Source of the DNA: Cryptomeria japonica
Taxonomy: Eukaryota > Streptophyta > Pinopsida > Cupressales > Cupressaceae
Assembly (NCBI RefSeq): GCF_030272615.1
Contig: NC_081414.1
Coordinates: 815,256,569-815,320,568, forward strand
Reading direction: 5' to 3'
DNA: 64,000 nucleotides
Positions within the stretch are counted from its first letter, which is position 1; the number at the start of each line of letters is the position of its first letter. A program made the position numbers and the translations under genes. A model generated the notes under the pieces. The model did no database searches. It worked only from the letters and a program-made list of their open reading frames with translations, and had not been told where the DNA came from. This document shows, one piece after another, positions 31,495 through 42,479 of this stretch.

Positions 31495-33057
31495 CTATGT
31501 TTTACCCTTACCATTATTTGTTGTTGATGATTTACCTTTCTCATAGTTTGGAAGCAGAGTTTTAAAAGTTGTATGAGATTCATTCGTTGTATGTCCATCC
31601 ACAGTTATTACTCCATTATCAATCAAATCTTGTATGACATGTTTCAACTTCTCACAATTATCTATGTGATGACCCTTATTTGGATGGAAATCACAATACT
31701 GATTATCATTCCACCAAGGTGGTTTTATTTGAGGTTCGTAGTTCCTTTCTTCTTGCAAAGTGATCAATTTGTTTGTGATAAGAATTTTTAATGCTGACTC
31801 CAGGGGTTCACCAATGTTTGTAAATTGTCTTCGAAAGAAAGTTTTGATAGTTTCTCTTCGGTGATTGTTGTTTTGCTGTGCCACTGCTGAGTGAGTAGAT
31901 AAATTGAAAACCGGTTGTTTTGGTTTCAAATTGTTGTTATCTACTATTCCATCATTGACTACATTATGATTGTTGTTATTGTTGCTGTTAGGAGGATGGA
32001 CTCCTTCTTTGTATATTTTCAACTCACCTTTCTTTATCATGGCTTCTTCCATTCTGATTCCGTTATCAACTATTTTTCTAAAACATTGATTTCCTTGCAT
32101 TTTCAAGTAATAATTCATTTGATCATTTAAGTTGTCAATGAATATATCCATTTTTTCATATTCTCATTGTAAAAATTTCATGAAAGGTTCTCCACTCTTT
32201 TGTTTGGCATTACATAGGTCTAGTATTGTTACTTCATGTTGTATGTTGTAAGAGTATTGTGAAACAAACTTATCCACCAACTCTGAAAATGATCTGATTC
32301 CAGGTGAAAGTTTGGAGAACCATTCCATAGCTAGTCTAGTTAATCTTTTTGGAAATAGTCTCATTAAGTATGTATCCTCATGTGAAAACTCCATAGTCAT
32401 TGTGCAAAATTCTCGTATATGATCTTGAGGGTCAGTGCTTCCATCATATTTTTTGTATCTAGGAGTTTCAAAACCTATAGGAAATGGTATCATGTTTAGA
32501 TTTCTATCAAATGGATAAGGACAAATTTCTTGAAGTGGGTATCGTCTAACATTTCCTCTTTGCATATCTTGAATTTGTGTTTGTTTTGTTTGCAGTTGTT
32601 GGGTGAGAGTTGTGATAGGATTATCAACATGATTTGTTCTCACATAGAAATGATTTTGTATTCTAGGAGGATCTGGATATCTTCTTGTTTCATCCCTAGT
32701 CCTTCTTGTATCCTCATGAATGTTATTCAGAATTTCCACTTCATCTCTTTTGGGAATGTAAGTTTCATCATTGGTTCTAGTGTTACTAGAAATTGACATG
32801 TCATTCATTTTGATACCAAAGACATCCTCATATTGTTTGTTATTAGGAGAAGGATCACTTTTCTTTTGTTTCAATTTGTTTACATCAAAATATTGGGGAA
32901 GTGTAGCACCAGATTTGGCTAACATTAGAAAATATTTTTCTTTTTCTTCCTCCAATAATTTTTGCATAAATTTATCGAATTGAGGATCCTTTTTAATGTC
33001 TCTTATATTTTGTTCTATTATTTCTTCTTCAACTTGTATCTCATCTTCATGTTCCAT
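31495..33057 (-). pseudogene. Gypsy G gag
   Basis: It starts at the ATG at 33057 (M-E-H-E-D-E-I-Q). Residues 1-100 are acidic and charged. A retrotransposon-gag (capsid) domain spans ~200-300: PRYKKYDGSTDPQDHIREF, then L-A-M-E-W-F-S-K-L and F-V-S-Q-Y. One TAG near 32164 separates it from 31495-32151, which has poly-Asn and the zinc motif C-D-F-H-P-N-K-G-H-H-I-D-N-C typical of Tat Gag. The first open part is 297 codons. It is an RNA-packaging structural protein. Confidence 0.92.
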
Positions 33058-35249
33058 GATTATAGTTGTTTCCAGTGTTTTGATTTCAGTCTCTGTGATT
33101 CTTCATCTTTGAGCTCTAGTTAAAATGGGCATACACGTGTGCTAGATATTATGCTGGAATTCGATTGTCCAAAAGTTGTTTTGGGTAAGTGATCAATTGT
33201 CAAGGTAGATACGCTAGAATGATAGGAAATGAAAAGATGATCCAAATGTTTAAAGGTTTGCAAGTTTTTTGATTTCAGTTTAGGAGTGCAATGGTGATGA
33301 TTTGATAAAACCAAGTCCAGTAGGAATGATATATCCTATGCTGTGGGATGAGATTATCCTGACCAAACATTTTAGTTTTGTGATAAAGGATGATTGATCT
33401 TGATGAGAAACTATGTTTGAGTGATCAGTTTATCAAAGAGGGTGATAATGCAGTTTGAGATGTTTAGATATTGAACTTGTTGAAAGTGAGCACATGAAAA
33501 TGTTGACGTGTTTATCTTCTAGAGTCTGATTTTGACATATGATAACTTGACCAAGAAAATCAAGGAGACAATATAAGCACAAAACAAGAGATAACAAGTG
33601 TTTATGAATACTACAAATTGACCAAGCAGAATAATAGACCTAAAAAAGTCATGCAAAGATGCAGCTCTAGACAGATAAAAATAAAGACTCGTACGACAAT
33701 ATCTCATGAACCATACAACAAAAGATACAAGACCAGATGACAAATCAGAAATTTCCTTTGAAAAGAAGAGACTCGTATGACAAAACTTAATGAACCATAC
33801 GATAAAACAAATTTCTCATATGAAAAAGAACCTGACTTGTACGATAGAGAATAGGACAATGAAAAATATGTTTGTTTTGCCAAATTTGGATTAGGGAATT
33901 TTGATGTTTTGCTTATGTTTTCCAATTTTAGAAGTCTGATTTTTTCAATTTAGGTATGAATACACAACAAATACATGATGTGATAAATGACTCCAAGCAT
34001 GCTAAACCCTAAGGAAATTGGTTGAGAATGAAAACCATTGCTTGCCGACTTAGGTACACACCCAATAGCTAATCAGAATACTGTCGCTGAGTCTCACGCA
34101 ATGGATTCTCAATGCCATATTATCTGACTCCAAATACTAATGGGGCTACAATATGGAAAGTGTCTTGGGAGAGTTACTATCTCTCTTGCACAAATATTAT
34201 CACCCTTTCAGAGGTGAATTGGGTAGCTTCTAATTTAACCAAAACTAGTAAGGGATCCGTTCGGCACGTCAGGGTATAATACTCAATTAAGAGGTCTCCC
34301 AGCCTTGAAAACCAAGGTTTGATATACCCTAAGGTACAGAGGAGAGCTATTCCCGAGCACTATCGTTGACTTGATTTTTATCAAATCATGTTTATTTTAT
34401 AGTGGGTTTGATTACTTGGCCTTAGCCATTCCAACTTAGGTCATTCCCCTCACACTGGTCGTAATGACTTTAAGAGTTTTTAAGCTCCTCAGGAGGGTAG
34501 GCCTACTAAAGAAATGCACTAATGAAAGCAAAAGATGAGTCTATCTTTCTGATCACCTAAGAAAGGTGAGAGAATACTCTCTTATCATCAAAGACATGAA
34601 ATACATGATTGTTCATTTCCTTTAACAAAATTGAAGTGTACCTAGAAAACTTTAATGAATACACAAAGTTTAGTCGGATTCATAAGCAACCTACAAAATA
34701 GATCCATTAGTAGTCATTGATTGGTTTTTGAATTATGTCTTTGAAAAGCATATCTTCATCAATCATCCTACAAAACTTGTTAGGCTACCAAAAATTTCAT
34801 AAACAGGTCAGGATCAACATTAGTGAAGCTCGGATTAAAATCAGAAAACCCTAACATGTAGTGTGTTAAAAATCATAGAGACAGAGACTCGTACGACACA
34901 ATTTCCCAGTTAGTATGATACAACTTTAAATTTTGCATAAGAATTGAAAGGGACTCATACGACATAAGATTTAGCAGCCAGGAATTCCTACGACATGAGT
35001 TTATCTCTCGTACGACTATAAAAATGAGCTTGTACGACACAGGATTTACTAGTCAAAAATTCATACGACATGCATTTAGACCTCATACGACAAGGATAAT
35101 GAGCTCATACGACATAGGATGAGGTTTTGTACTAGACTAAAAGGTAGTTTTTACAAGTTGGAAAATTAACTCATACGACATTTTGATTCTATCCCGACAG
35201 AGATGGATGTTTGTTGAAGCTTGAGAGGCCAAAAATGATGATTTCGGCC
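33058..35249 (-). promoter_or_regulatory. Gypsy G 5' leader with repeated CTCRTACGACA motif
   Basis: No coding signal on either strand. Thirteen or so copies of an 11-bp word CTCRTACGACA (plus-strand spelling; some with one or two mismatches) occur at 33688, 33772, 33794, 33836, 34888, 34954, 34986, 35007, 35030, 35060, 35082, 35104 and 35170. Eight to nine of them fall in the last 300 bp before the primer site, spaced 20-66 bp. The LTR end itself reads CTACGACA on the minus strand. Role unknown; packaging, dimerisation or translation control are guesses. Confidence 0.6.
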
Positions 35250-35268
35250 CCACAGTGGGTGCCAAAAT
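35250..35268 (-). other. Primer-binding site of gypsy G
   Basis: The minus strand reads TTTTGGCACCCACTGTGGG directly after the LTR end, the TGGCRCCCACYGTGGGG class used by many plant gypsy elements. The tRNA is not assigned here. Confidence 0.75.
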
Positions 35269-36268
35269 GTCGTAGTCTATGATGTGTACCTATAACTGCA
35301 AACACAAAACACTCAATAGATCATTATAAGCATTGTTAATGAATTTAAATCAAAGAAAGATAAAACCATAACTAAGCGATCTATTGCCTCCTAGTAAATG
35401 TGAGTATGAATTTTTCTCTCAGATCTTGTTATGAAAATTCTAGTGACTTGACTACACTTAGATGGAGGATTTAAATGATGGATATGCATGATCTAGAAGT
35501 GATAACATGATTAAGCTACAAGATTTAATGATTATTCTAGAAAATAAGCTAGAATGAAGATGCAATTAAGCTAAAATTGAACATGATAACAATGCTAAGA
35601 ATGATAAACTAGAAGCTAGATGCCTATAGTAACAATGCATGAATGCAAAATGAGATGGGATCAATTAAGGACCCTTTGTGCTCCAAAATGGGGTATATTT
35701 ATAGGATTTCCAAGGCTAAGGGTGAGGTGGCAAGAATCAACAGTCAAGAGTGATTTGAAGATATCAATGGTTAAATTGGAGAAGGTTGGCCAAGGGGTCG
35801 GATTAAAGGGAACATTTGTCATCTCTATGGTGACAAGTGTCAAGAGGCTTCTAGAAGAGGTTGGATGAAAGGGAACACTTAGTGACAAGTGTCACAAATA
35901 TTTTCTCTTGAGAGGGTAAAGTGTTCAAGGAAAGGGGACATGGGGGTAGGTGAAATGGGTTAGGGTGGGAGAATTTGAATTTAGAAATTCAAATAATAGG
36001 AAAAGGATAATTAATTTCAACAACTCATAATTGATTTGTTTTAATTAATCAGAAGAATTAGAAGAATGATTTTGATGGGGAAGAATTAATTAATCAAAGG
36101 GGATTATTGAAATGAACCTATTAAATAAATCCTTAGATTTATTAATAAGTAGATGAAAGGGGAGGATTTAATCAAATTGTTGATGAACTCAATTAAATTG
36201 GGGAGGGAGATTAATTAAATGATTTCTTATTCAATTAATTATCTTCAGACCATTTTTAGGTGTATACA
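35269..36268 (-). repeat. 5' LTR of gypsy G (~1000 bp)
   Basis: The plus strand begins TGTCGTAGTCTATG and ends GGTGTATACA, so the sense strand has TG...CA ends. The second LTR is missing, so the right end is set by the point where Copia C 3'-UTR similarity starts (36269). It could be off by a few bases. Confidence 0.75.
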
Positions 36269-36395
36269 AAACTTATCACAAAATACCACCTTATCAATTT
36301 ATCCAACTACTCCCCCTGAGAAGTAGCTCTCCTCATCAAAGCTGGAAAAAAAAATTCTCTATTAATTATGTCGGTTGATGACAATCATCAATTGT

Positions 36396-36932
36396 TTAAG
36401 TCTCTACTAGTGGGGGTATTACCCCAAGTTGCTCTATGAGATATTCAAAAGTTTCCTTAGGCAAAAGCTTTGCAAAAATATCTGCAATCTCCTCTTTAGT
36501 ATTCACATAAAACAATTTCACTTCTTTTACCTCAACATTCTCTTTTAGAAAATTGAATTTGATAGAAACATGTTTAGTTTTTGAGTGAAATACCGGATTC
36601 TTAAATATATCAATTGCTACCATATTATCATAGTAAATAGTTATAGGTTCCTTGCATTTTACCTTTATTTCCTTAAATATTTTCTTAATCCATAATACCT
36701 GGGTGCAATTAGTTGCTGCTGCAACATATTCTGATTTTGTTGTTGATAAAGATGTGCAACTCTGTTTCTTGCTCAACCAAGAAATCAAACTTCTACCAAG
36801 AAAGAATGCTCCATCGGTGGTTCTCTTTCTGTCATCTACATCTCCTTCCCAATTTGCATCTGTGTATGTACATAAATAAAAAATTTCATCTTTAGGATAC
36901 CGTAAACCAAGATTTGTTGTCCCTTGTAGATA
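36396..36932 (-). pseudogene. Copia C RNase H
   Basis: The minus-strand frame 36396-36788 reads W-L-S-K-K-Q-S-C-T-S-L-S-T-T, a Y-Y-D-N region, F-H-S-K-T-K-H-V-S-I-K and T-K-E-E-I-A-D-I-F. The catalytic Glu of T-E-A-E-Y is Lys (T-K-S-E-Y). It is broken upstream near 36800-36930, where Y-T-D-A-N-W text sits in another frame. Confidence 0.85.
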
Positions 36933-38030
36933 TCAGAAAATTGTTTTCACTGTTGATTCATGATTTTCTTTAGGATTACTCTGAAATCTTGAAACAATAC
37001 ATACTACATTCATAATATTAGGTCTTGTTTGTGTCAAATACAGTAAACCTTGTATCATAGACTTGTATCTTGTCAGATTAATAGGTGGTGATTCATCCTT
37101 CAATGATGATTTATCAGTTGAAGTCATAGGTGTGCTTACCGGTTTAGAGTTTTCCATGCCAAATTTCTTTAGTAATTCCTTCAAGTACTTTGATTGACAT
37201 ATGAATATACCTTTATCATTTTGTGAAATCTGCAATCCTATTATCTCCCCAATCATAGATATTTCAAATTCTTCCTGCATCTTATTAGAAAAGTCTTTAC
37301 ACAATTCATCCTCCTCCAAAAATTATATCATCAACAAAAACTTCTATAACCAAGATGTCATCATTAGTCACCTTAAAATATAGATTGATGTCAGCATTAC
37401 CTTTAGTGTAACCAATCTTCCAAAGATATTTGTCCAATCTAGCATACCAAGCTCTAGGAGCTTGCTTTAATCCATACAAAACTTTCCTTAATCTGCAAAC
37501 CATATCTTTGTCATTTGTCAATGAAAATCTATCAAGTTGTTCAATGTAAAATTCCTCTTCAAGATCACCATTCAGAAATGCATATTTAACATCCATTTGA
37601 TATACTTTATAGTTCTTGTGTGCTGCAAAAGCTAAGAATAATCTGATTGCCTCAATTCTAGATACTGGTGCAAAGGGTTCGTTATAATAAATTCCTTCTT
37701 TCTGTGAATATCCCTTACACACTAATCTTGCTTTTTTTCTGATTACCTTACCATCTTCATTGAGTTTATTTATGAATACCCATTTAGTTGCAATTACATT
37801 TTTCTTTTTAGGTCAGGGAACCAATGTCCATGTGTTATTCTTTTCAATTTGTTCCAATTCATCTTCCATAGCTTTAATCCAATGTTTATCTTCACATGCC
37901 TCATTAACTAATGCTGGTTCAATTTGAGAATTTAAACATACCTCTTCATTTTCTAGTCTTCCTCTAGTCATAACACCTTGATACTTGTTCCCAATTATCT
38001 GACTTTCAGAGTGATTCAATCTTACATACT
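36933..38030 (-). pseudogene. Copia C reverse transcriptase
   Basis: Three minus-strand pieces (36933-37319, 37306-37722, 37813-38019) together cover the whole RVT_2 domain: WIKAMEDELEQIEKNNTWTL, then after a break [49 protein letters not shown] and KFGMENSKPVSTPMT. Frame changes near 37310 and 37730-37810 disrupt it. Confidence 0.92.
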
Positions 38031-38065
38031 GGGGAGTTTTTACTTATTGTTGTTCTTCAATCACT

Positions 38066-39075
38066 GTGGAATTTTTAGATGATGCCGGTGTGACTGGATC
38101 AACATTCTGTACTGGTGTACTCATTGTAGGTTCATTTGATATTATCTCTATTTCTGGTTCAGAGTCCAGGTACCTTGAATTATCTCTAAACTATTCATTA
38201 ATCTTCACATTTTCGCTCTCAACAATTTTCTGCAATCTCTTATTAAAACATCTATATGCCTTGTTCTTAGATGAATGACCAATAAATATTCTTTCATCAC
38301 TTCTAGGATCAAATTTTCCAATATACTCATCTCTTCTAATATAACATTTACTTCCAAATATTCTGAAATATTTAAGAGTAGGAGTATTACCAAACCATAG
38401 TTCATGAGGGGTCTTACCAGTTTCACCTTTGATGTGAACTTTGTTGAATGTGTAAACCCCTATACTCACTACTTCTCTCCAATATACATGAGGTAGATTT
38501 GCTTCTAATAAAATACTTCTAGCTGCATCCAAAATAGTTATGTTCTTTCTTTCCACAAATCCATTCTATTGGGGTGTCCGAGGTGCTGACAATTGTCTCC
38601 TAATTCCATTCACTTCACAAAATGTATTAAATTCCTTAGAGGTGAATTCACCTCCTTGATCTGATCTCAAACATCTGATTTTCTTACCAGTTTCATTCTC
38701 TACCATCACCTTGAATAGTTTGAATTTCCCAAAAGCTTTTGATTTCTCTCTGAGAAGAGTAACCCAACATATTCTAGAATAGTCATTAATGATTAGCATA
38801 AAATATCTATCTCCTTGTAGGCTTCTAGTTCTAGCTAGACCACATAGATCAGTATGAATTAAGTCAAGAACATTATTAGATTTTTCTAGAATACTCTTAA
38901 AAGTTTCTTTGAATTGCTTTCCAAATTGACATTCCTTACATACCGGATTGTGAGGTTTAACAATCTTAGGTAAATCTCTTACTGCCTTAGTTGTACTGAT
39001 TTTCATAATGCAATCAAAATTAACATGACAAAGTCTCTTATGCCATAACCAACTTTCATCAATATGTGCAATCAA
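38066..39075 (-). pseudogene. Copia C integrase
   Basis: The minus-strand frame 38566-39075 is nearly intact: W-L-W-H-K-R-L-C-H, C-K-E-C-Q-F-G-K-Q (complete HHCC), LIHTDLCG, YSRICWVTLL, RSDQGGEFTSKEF. It continues in 38191-38556 with M-E-R-K-N carrying the catalytic Glu, GKTPHELWFGNTPTLKYF and the C-terminal GKFDPRSDER. A single stop near 38565 (ex-Gln in P-Q-Q-N-G) separates the parts. This is the best preserved integrase of the family here. Confidence 0.92.
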
Positions 39076-39079
39076 TCAT

Positions 39080-39395
39080 TCTTTCTCATTGTTATTCAAA
39101 TGAAAGATATTACCTCTAGTCTGATTACCGGTTGCAATTTCCAAGCCAGTTCTATTCATAATTTTGCATTTACCTAAACATTATCAATATTGTGCTTACC
39201 ATCAAAAGATATAGTGCCTTTTCCTTTTATCAAACAAGCTTTATCATCCCCAAATCTTACTAGACCTCCATTGTATTCTTGAACGGTTAAGAATTTAGTT
39301 TTATCACCAATCATATGATGTGAACATCCAAAATCAATGATCCATTCATCCTTATCTTCAATTTTAGCTACCAGGGCCTGCTCTACCAGTTGAAC
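39080..39395 (-). pseudogene. Copia C protease with ~80-bp deletion
   Basis: The active site on the minus strand reads W-I-I-D-F-G (near 39325-39345), with Ser of D-S-G changed to Phe. IKGKGTIS follows. Relative to Copia A, ~80 bp are missing near 39174 (CATTTAC joined to CTAAACATTATC), which also shifts the frame. The part encoding LKHNLLSVGRL is lost. Confidence 0.85.
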
Positions 39396-40450
39396 AATAG
39401 GTGTCAGTTGATCTTTTGTTATAGCAATGAAAATCTATCCATTGTCTTCTAGTTCCTCATCAGAATCATCAGTAACTCCTTCATCAACATAGTAACAAGA
39501 TTTGTCTCTATTCTTCTTAAATCTATATCTCCAATATTCAAGGTTAGGCTTATATGTTCTTCTTCTTCTTTCAATTTTGCATGTCTATCAGGACACCTAT
39601 ATGCCATATGACCAATTTTATTATAGTTAAAACATTTAAATGGTGCGTTAACTTCATACTTACTACCAACTGGACCATTAGGCATTTTCCTTGCAAATAA
39701 TGCTTCAAGTTCTTCAAGTTGTCCATTCTCTTTTATGATTTCTTCAAGTTCTCTTGCATAAAATGCTTTCCAATCATATTTTTTAGATGATGATGATGAT
39801 GATGCCTTGAAAGCTAAATCTATCTTAATTGTGGCAACAGGACCAAATTCCTCAAGTTCAAAAGCTGAAAGTTTTCCAACCAATTTATCTCTAGATATTG
39901 ATGTATTAAGCATTGTTCTCAATTCATTTATAGTAGTTACTTTCATTTTATATGCTGGTGACAATGCTCTTAAAATTTTAGAAACAATTTCATGTTCACT
40001 TAAGGATCCTCCACAACATTGTATACCCAAAATAATTTCATTTACTCTTTCCATAAAAGCAGAAATCCTTTCATCTTCTTCCATTTTCATATTTTCATAC
40101 CTAACCCAGAAGCATTCCAGTTTTGCAATTTTGACTATGGTATCACCTTCATTCAATGTTTCCAATTTGTCCTAAATAGCTTTAGAAGTAGATCGGTCTA
40201 ATAATCCCATGATTTGTTGATCTGAAAATGCACTCAAAAGTGCTTCTCTTGCTTTGCAATCATTCTCTTAACCTTTATCCAAGGTTGGTGGATTAGGTTG
40301 ACCTTGAGTAGGACCAACATAGCTATTCTTTGTAACATCCCATATGTCTTTTCCAATGCAATTCAGATGTGTCTCCATCATGATCTTCCATATGCCATAG
40401 TTAGTTCCATCAAGTTTCAAACTGTCTTTCCTAAAATAGTTAGAAGACAT
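39396..40450 (-). pseudogene. Copia C gag
   Basis: It starts at the ATG at 40450 (M-S-S-N-Y-F-R-K). 40268-40450 and 39449-40165 are open. Stops at ~40268 and ~40170 (ex-Trp) lie between. The knuckle C-F-N-Y-N-K-I-G-H-M-A-Y-R-C also has Tyr for the second Cys. A small deletion after K-L-K-E-E-E-E (near 39565) shifts the frame so the K/N-rich tail is lost. The family start, capsid block and E-L-E-E-F-G segment match copias A and D. Confidence 0.9.
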
Positions 40451-40493
40451 AGGATCTCCTCAAGCTGTTCAACTTCTGCAAAATGAGGACTAT

Positions 40494-40507
40494 GCTCTGA
40501 TACCAAT
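40494..40507 (-). other. Primer-binding site of Copia C (initiator tRNA-Met)
   Basis: The minus strand ATTGGTATCAGAGC abuts the 5' LTR, a perfect match. Confidence 0.9.
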
Positions 40508-41546
40508 TGTTAAGTCCTGGAGATAACTCAGAGGGGGGGGTGAATCAGTTGTCAATTAATTTTAAACCAAATATGATATAACCAAATTTAATGGATAATA
40601 CCAATAAACCAAACTTTATGCCGATAGACAGTTTTAAGAGTTGATTGTAGTACCAGTAAAGTTTAATGCATGAAACAAAAAGACAAATAACATCCACAAC
40701 ACATAACACATATATTTGTATGTGGAAACCCTATAAGAGGAAAACCCATAGTGGGAAACCTTACCCACAATTAGATGATACTACTACAGATAGTATGTGT
40801 GTACAATATGGAGTCTGCACATGCAGAAAGGCGAACTGCCTAGAGCTCACTACTCAATGACAAAATGGGAGTCACACTGACTACAACTGGATGGTTAAAT
40901 CCAATGATAATGTACTGCTCAAAATAACATCTTCATATGCTAGATTTAGTATTGGTTAAGCTCTAATTTGTCTTCTTCAAACCTTCCTTGAATCTTGAAT
41001 GATGTCTATGTGTATATATTTTCTTATATTCGCATAGACTTTATTATAATCCTCTTCCACACTCACACTAATATCACAAATGAGATCTTACATATATACC
41101 AAATGAGTAGGTCGGGTCACTAAATATATTAAAATAAAATCAATTACAAATGAATCAATATGTGATGCATCATGTCGGCTCAATGCATTTACAATAATAG
41201 CAAATCATCTTCATAACATGTCGTGCTGATCTGGAATAGATAATGCTTGCCGGTGCATAACCTAAACCTATTTCCCGGTAACAGCAAATATGCAAACCCA
41301 ATTAGATCAATGACCAAATCACCAAAACAAAGTGTCCAAACAATGTCTTTGACATAACCAAGGAATCTCCAAGTCATCTTGAGTACCGGTGAACAATATA
41401 ACCTACCAGTGAACCAAATACTAGTGACTGTGTATAAGTCAATGAACATGTCGGTGAATATAACCAAGAATCTCCAAGTGCTAATAGGTGTTGACAAGTG
41501 TTGACATCAATTATAAAACTAGTGCAACACATCTAAAATACCAACA
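40508..41546 (-). repeat. 5' LTR of Copia C (1039 bp)
   Basis: The plus strand TGTTAAGTCCTGGAG ... AAAATACCAACA aligns over its length with 23065-24124 at visibly lower identity than the D pair show to each other. The G-run GAGGGGGGGGTGAATCAG is at 40531-40549. Confidence 0.92.
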
Positions 41547-42479
41547 ATAACACACCATATTCCCCCCATCCCTTCATATCTCACCCTCTATCCTCACCTC
41601 ATATGGTTTAGCATATCGGGTTATAGGGTCAAGGATTTAGCATATTGGGTCATACGATCTAGGGTATTTGTTATAGGTTTTAAATGGTTTAATTTTTATG
41701 GTTGTGACTATCAAACTATAGGGTATAGAGTATACATTATAGGGTATAGAGCAGAAATTTATCAAAGGTTAAAATATTAAAATGGAAGTCATTTGGCGAG
41801 CACCATATTTGGCACTAGCCAAATGAGCTACACTAAAAAACGGTTATATGGGACCCTTGACCTGTGATCCAAGCCCACATTCTCTCATTTTTTCTTCTTT
41901 CTGTGCATGATCAGACAAAAAAATGCTTTTTGCATGGTGTTGACATTTTATGCAAGGTTATTTTATACATTCCATCAGCTCTCCACCACCTTTTTTTTCA
42001 TTTGGCAATGTCGAAGAGGAAGAACATAGTTTTTAAAATCAAATTTGAATAATTGAGGTAATATTTTCTTGTTTTTAGAATTCAAATACTTATTACGTGC
42101 TATTTTGTTTAAATGTTAGAATAAAAGTGTGAGTGAAAATTGGTTATAATCCTATTAGATTTACATTAGATTTAACAATGCATTTGAAGGAAGTTGCATA
42201 AGAAAATTATTTGTTTAGTGGTTTAAAACAAAATTTGCAATTTCATACATCCTTTTTAAGATCTTATGAAATAATTTAAGAAAGGAATACATGAAATAAT
42301 TTCAATTTCATATATCCATTTTAACATATGCATAATTAGGATAGTCATAGATGCATTAGGACTGTCCTAACATAACTAGGACAGTCATAGATTCATTGGT
42401 ACTGCCCCTTACACCTCTTGAAATATCTTTATGAACTAACTTTATTCTCTTTTATGTGCATGTACATGTAGAAATCATC
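41547..42479. other. Non-coding flank with a short hairpin
   Basis: No gene. 41620-41760 repeats TTATAGGGT/ATAGGGTATAGAG words. An 8-bp inverted repeat, CATTTGGC (41790-41797) and GCCAAATG (41818-41825), forms a hairpin. 42340-42410 repeats AGGACAGTCATAGAT-like words two or three times. This may be the left end of the DNA transposon described next. Confidence 0.4.

Larger units (their letters stand above)
20023..36268 (-). mobile_element. Ty3/gypsy element G, Tat-like, interrupted by Copia D
   Basis: A minus-strand gypsy element with 5' LTR 35269-36268, primer site, a 2.2 kb leader, gag, protease, a G-patch-containing linker, RT, RNase H, a second RNase H and integrase. The integrase is cut at 20022 by element F, so the 3' LTR is absent. 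The order RT-RH-IN defines Ty3/gypsy. The extra RNase H-like domain before integrase and the gag zinc motif C-D-F-H-x-x-x-G-H are Tat-lineage hallmarks. Copia D (23065-29557) splits it between linker and RT. Confidence 0.92.
36269..41546 (-). mobile_element. Copia C (3' LTR missing), interrupted by gypsy G
   Basis: Same family as copias A and D, minus strand. From 36269 the sequence aligns with the 3'-UTR of Copia D (from ~24341) through RNase H, RT, integrase, protease, gag and primer site to a full 5' LTR (40508-41546). The 3' LTR and last ~200 bp of UTR are absent because gypsy G entered here and its far end was later lost. C is therefore the oldest layer of this nest. C keeps Gln codons at three places where A and D have stops. 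Confidence 0.92.
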
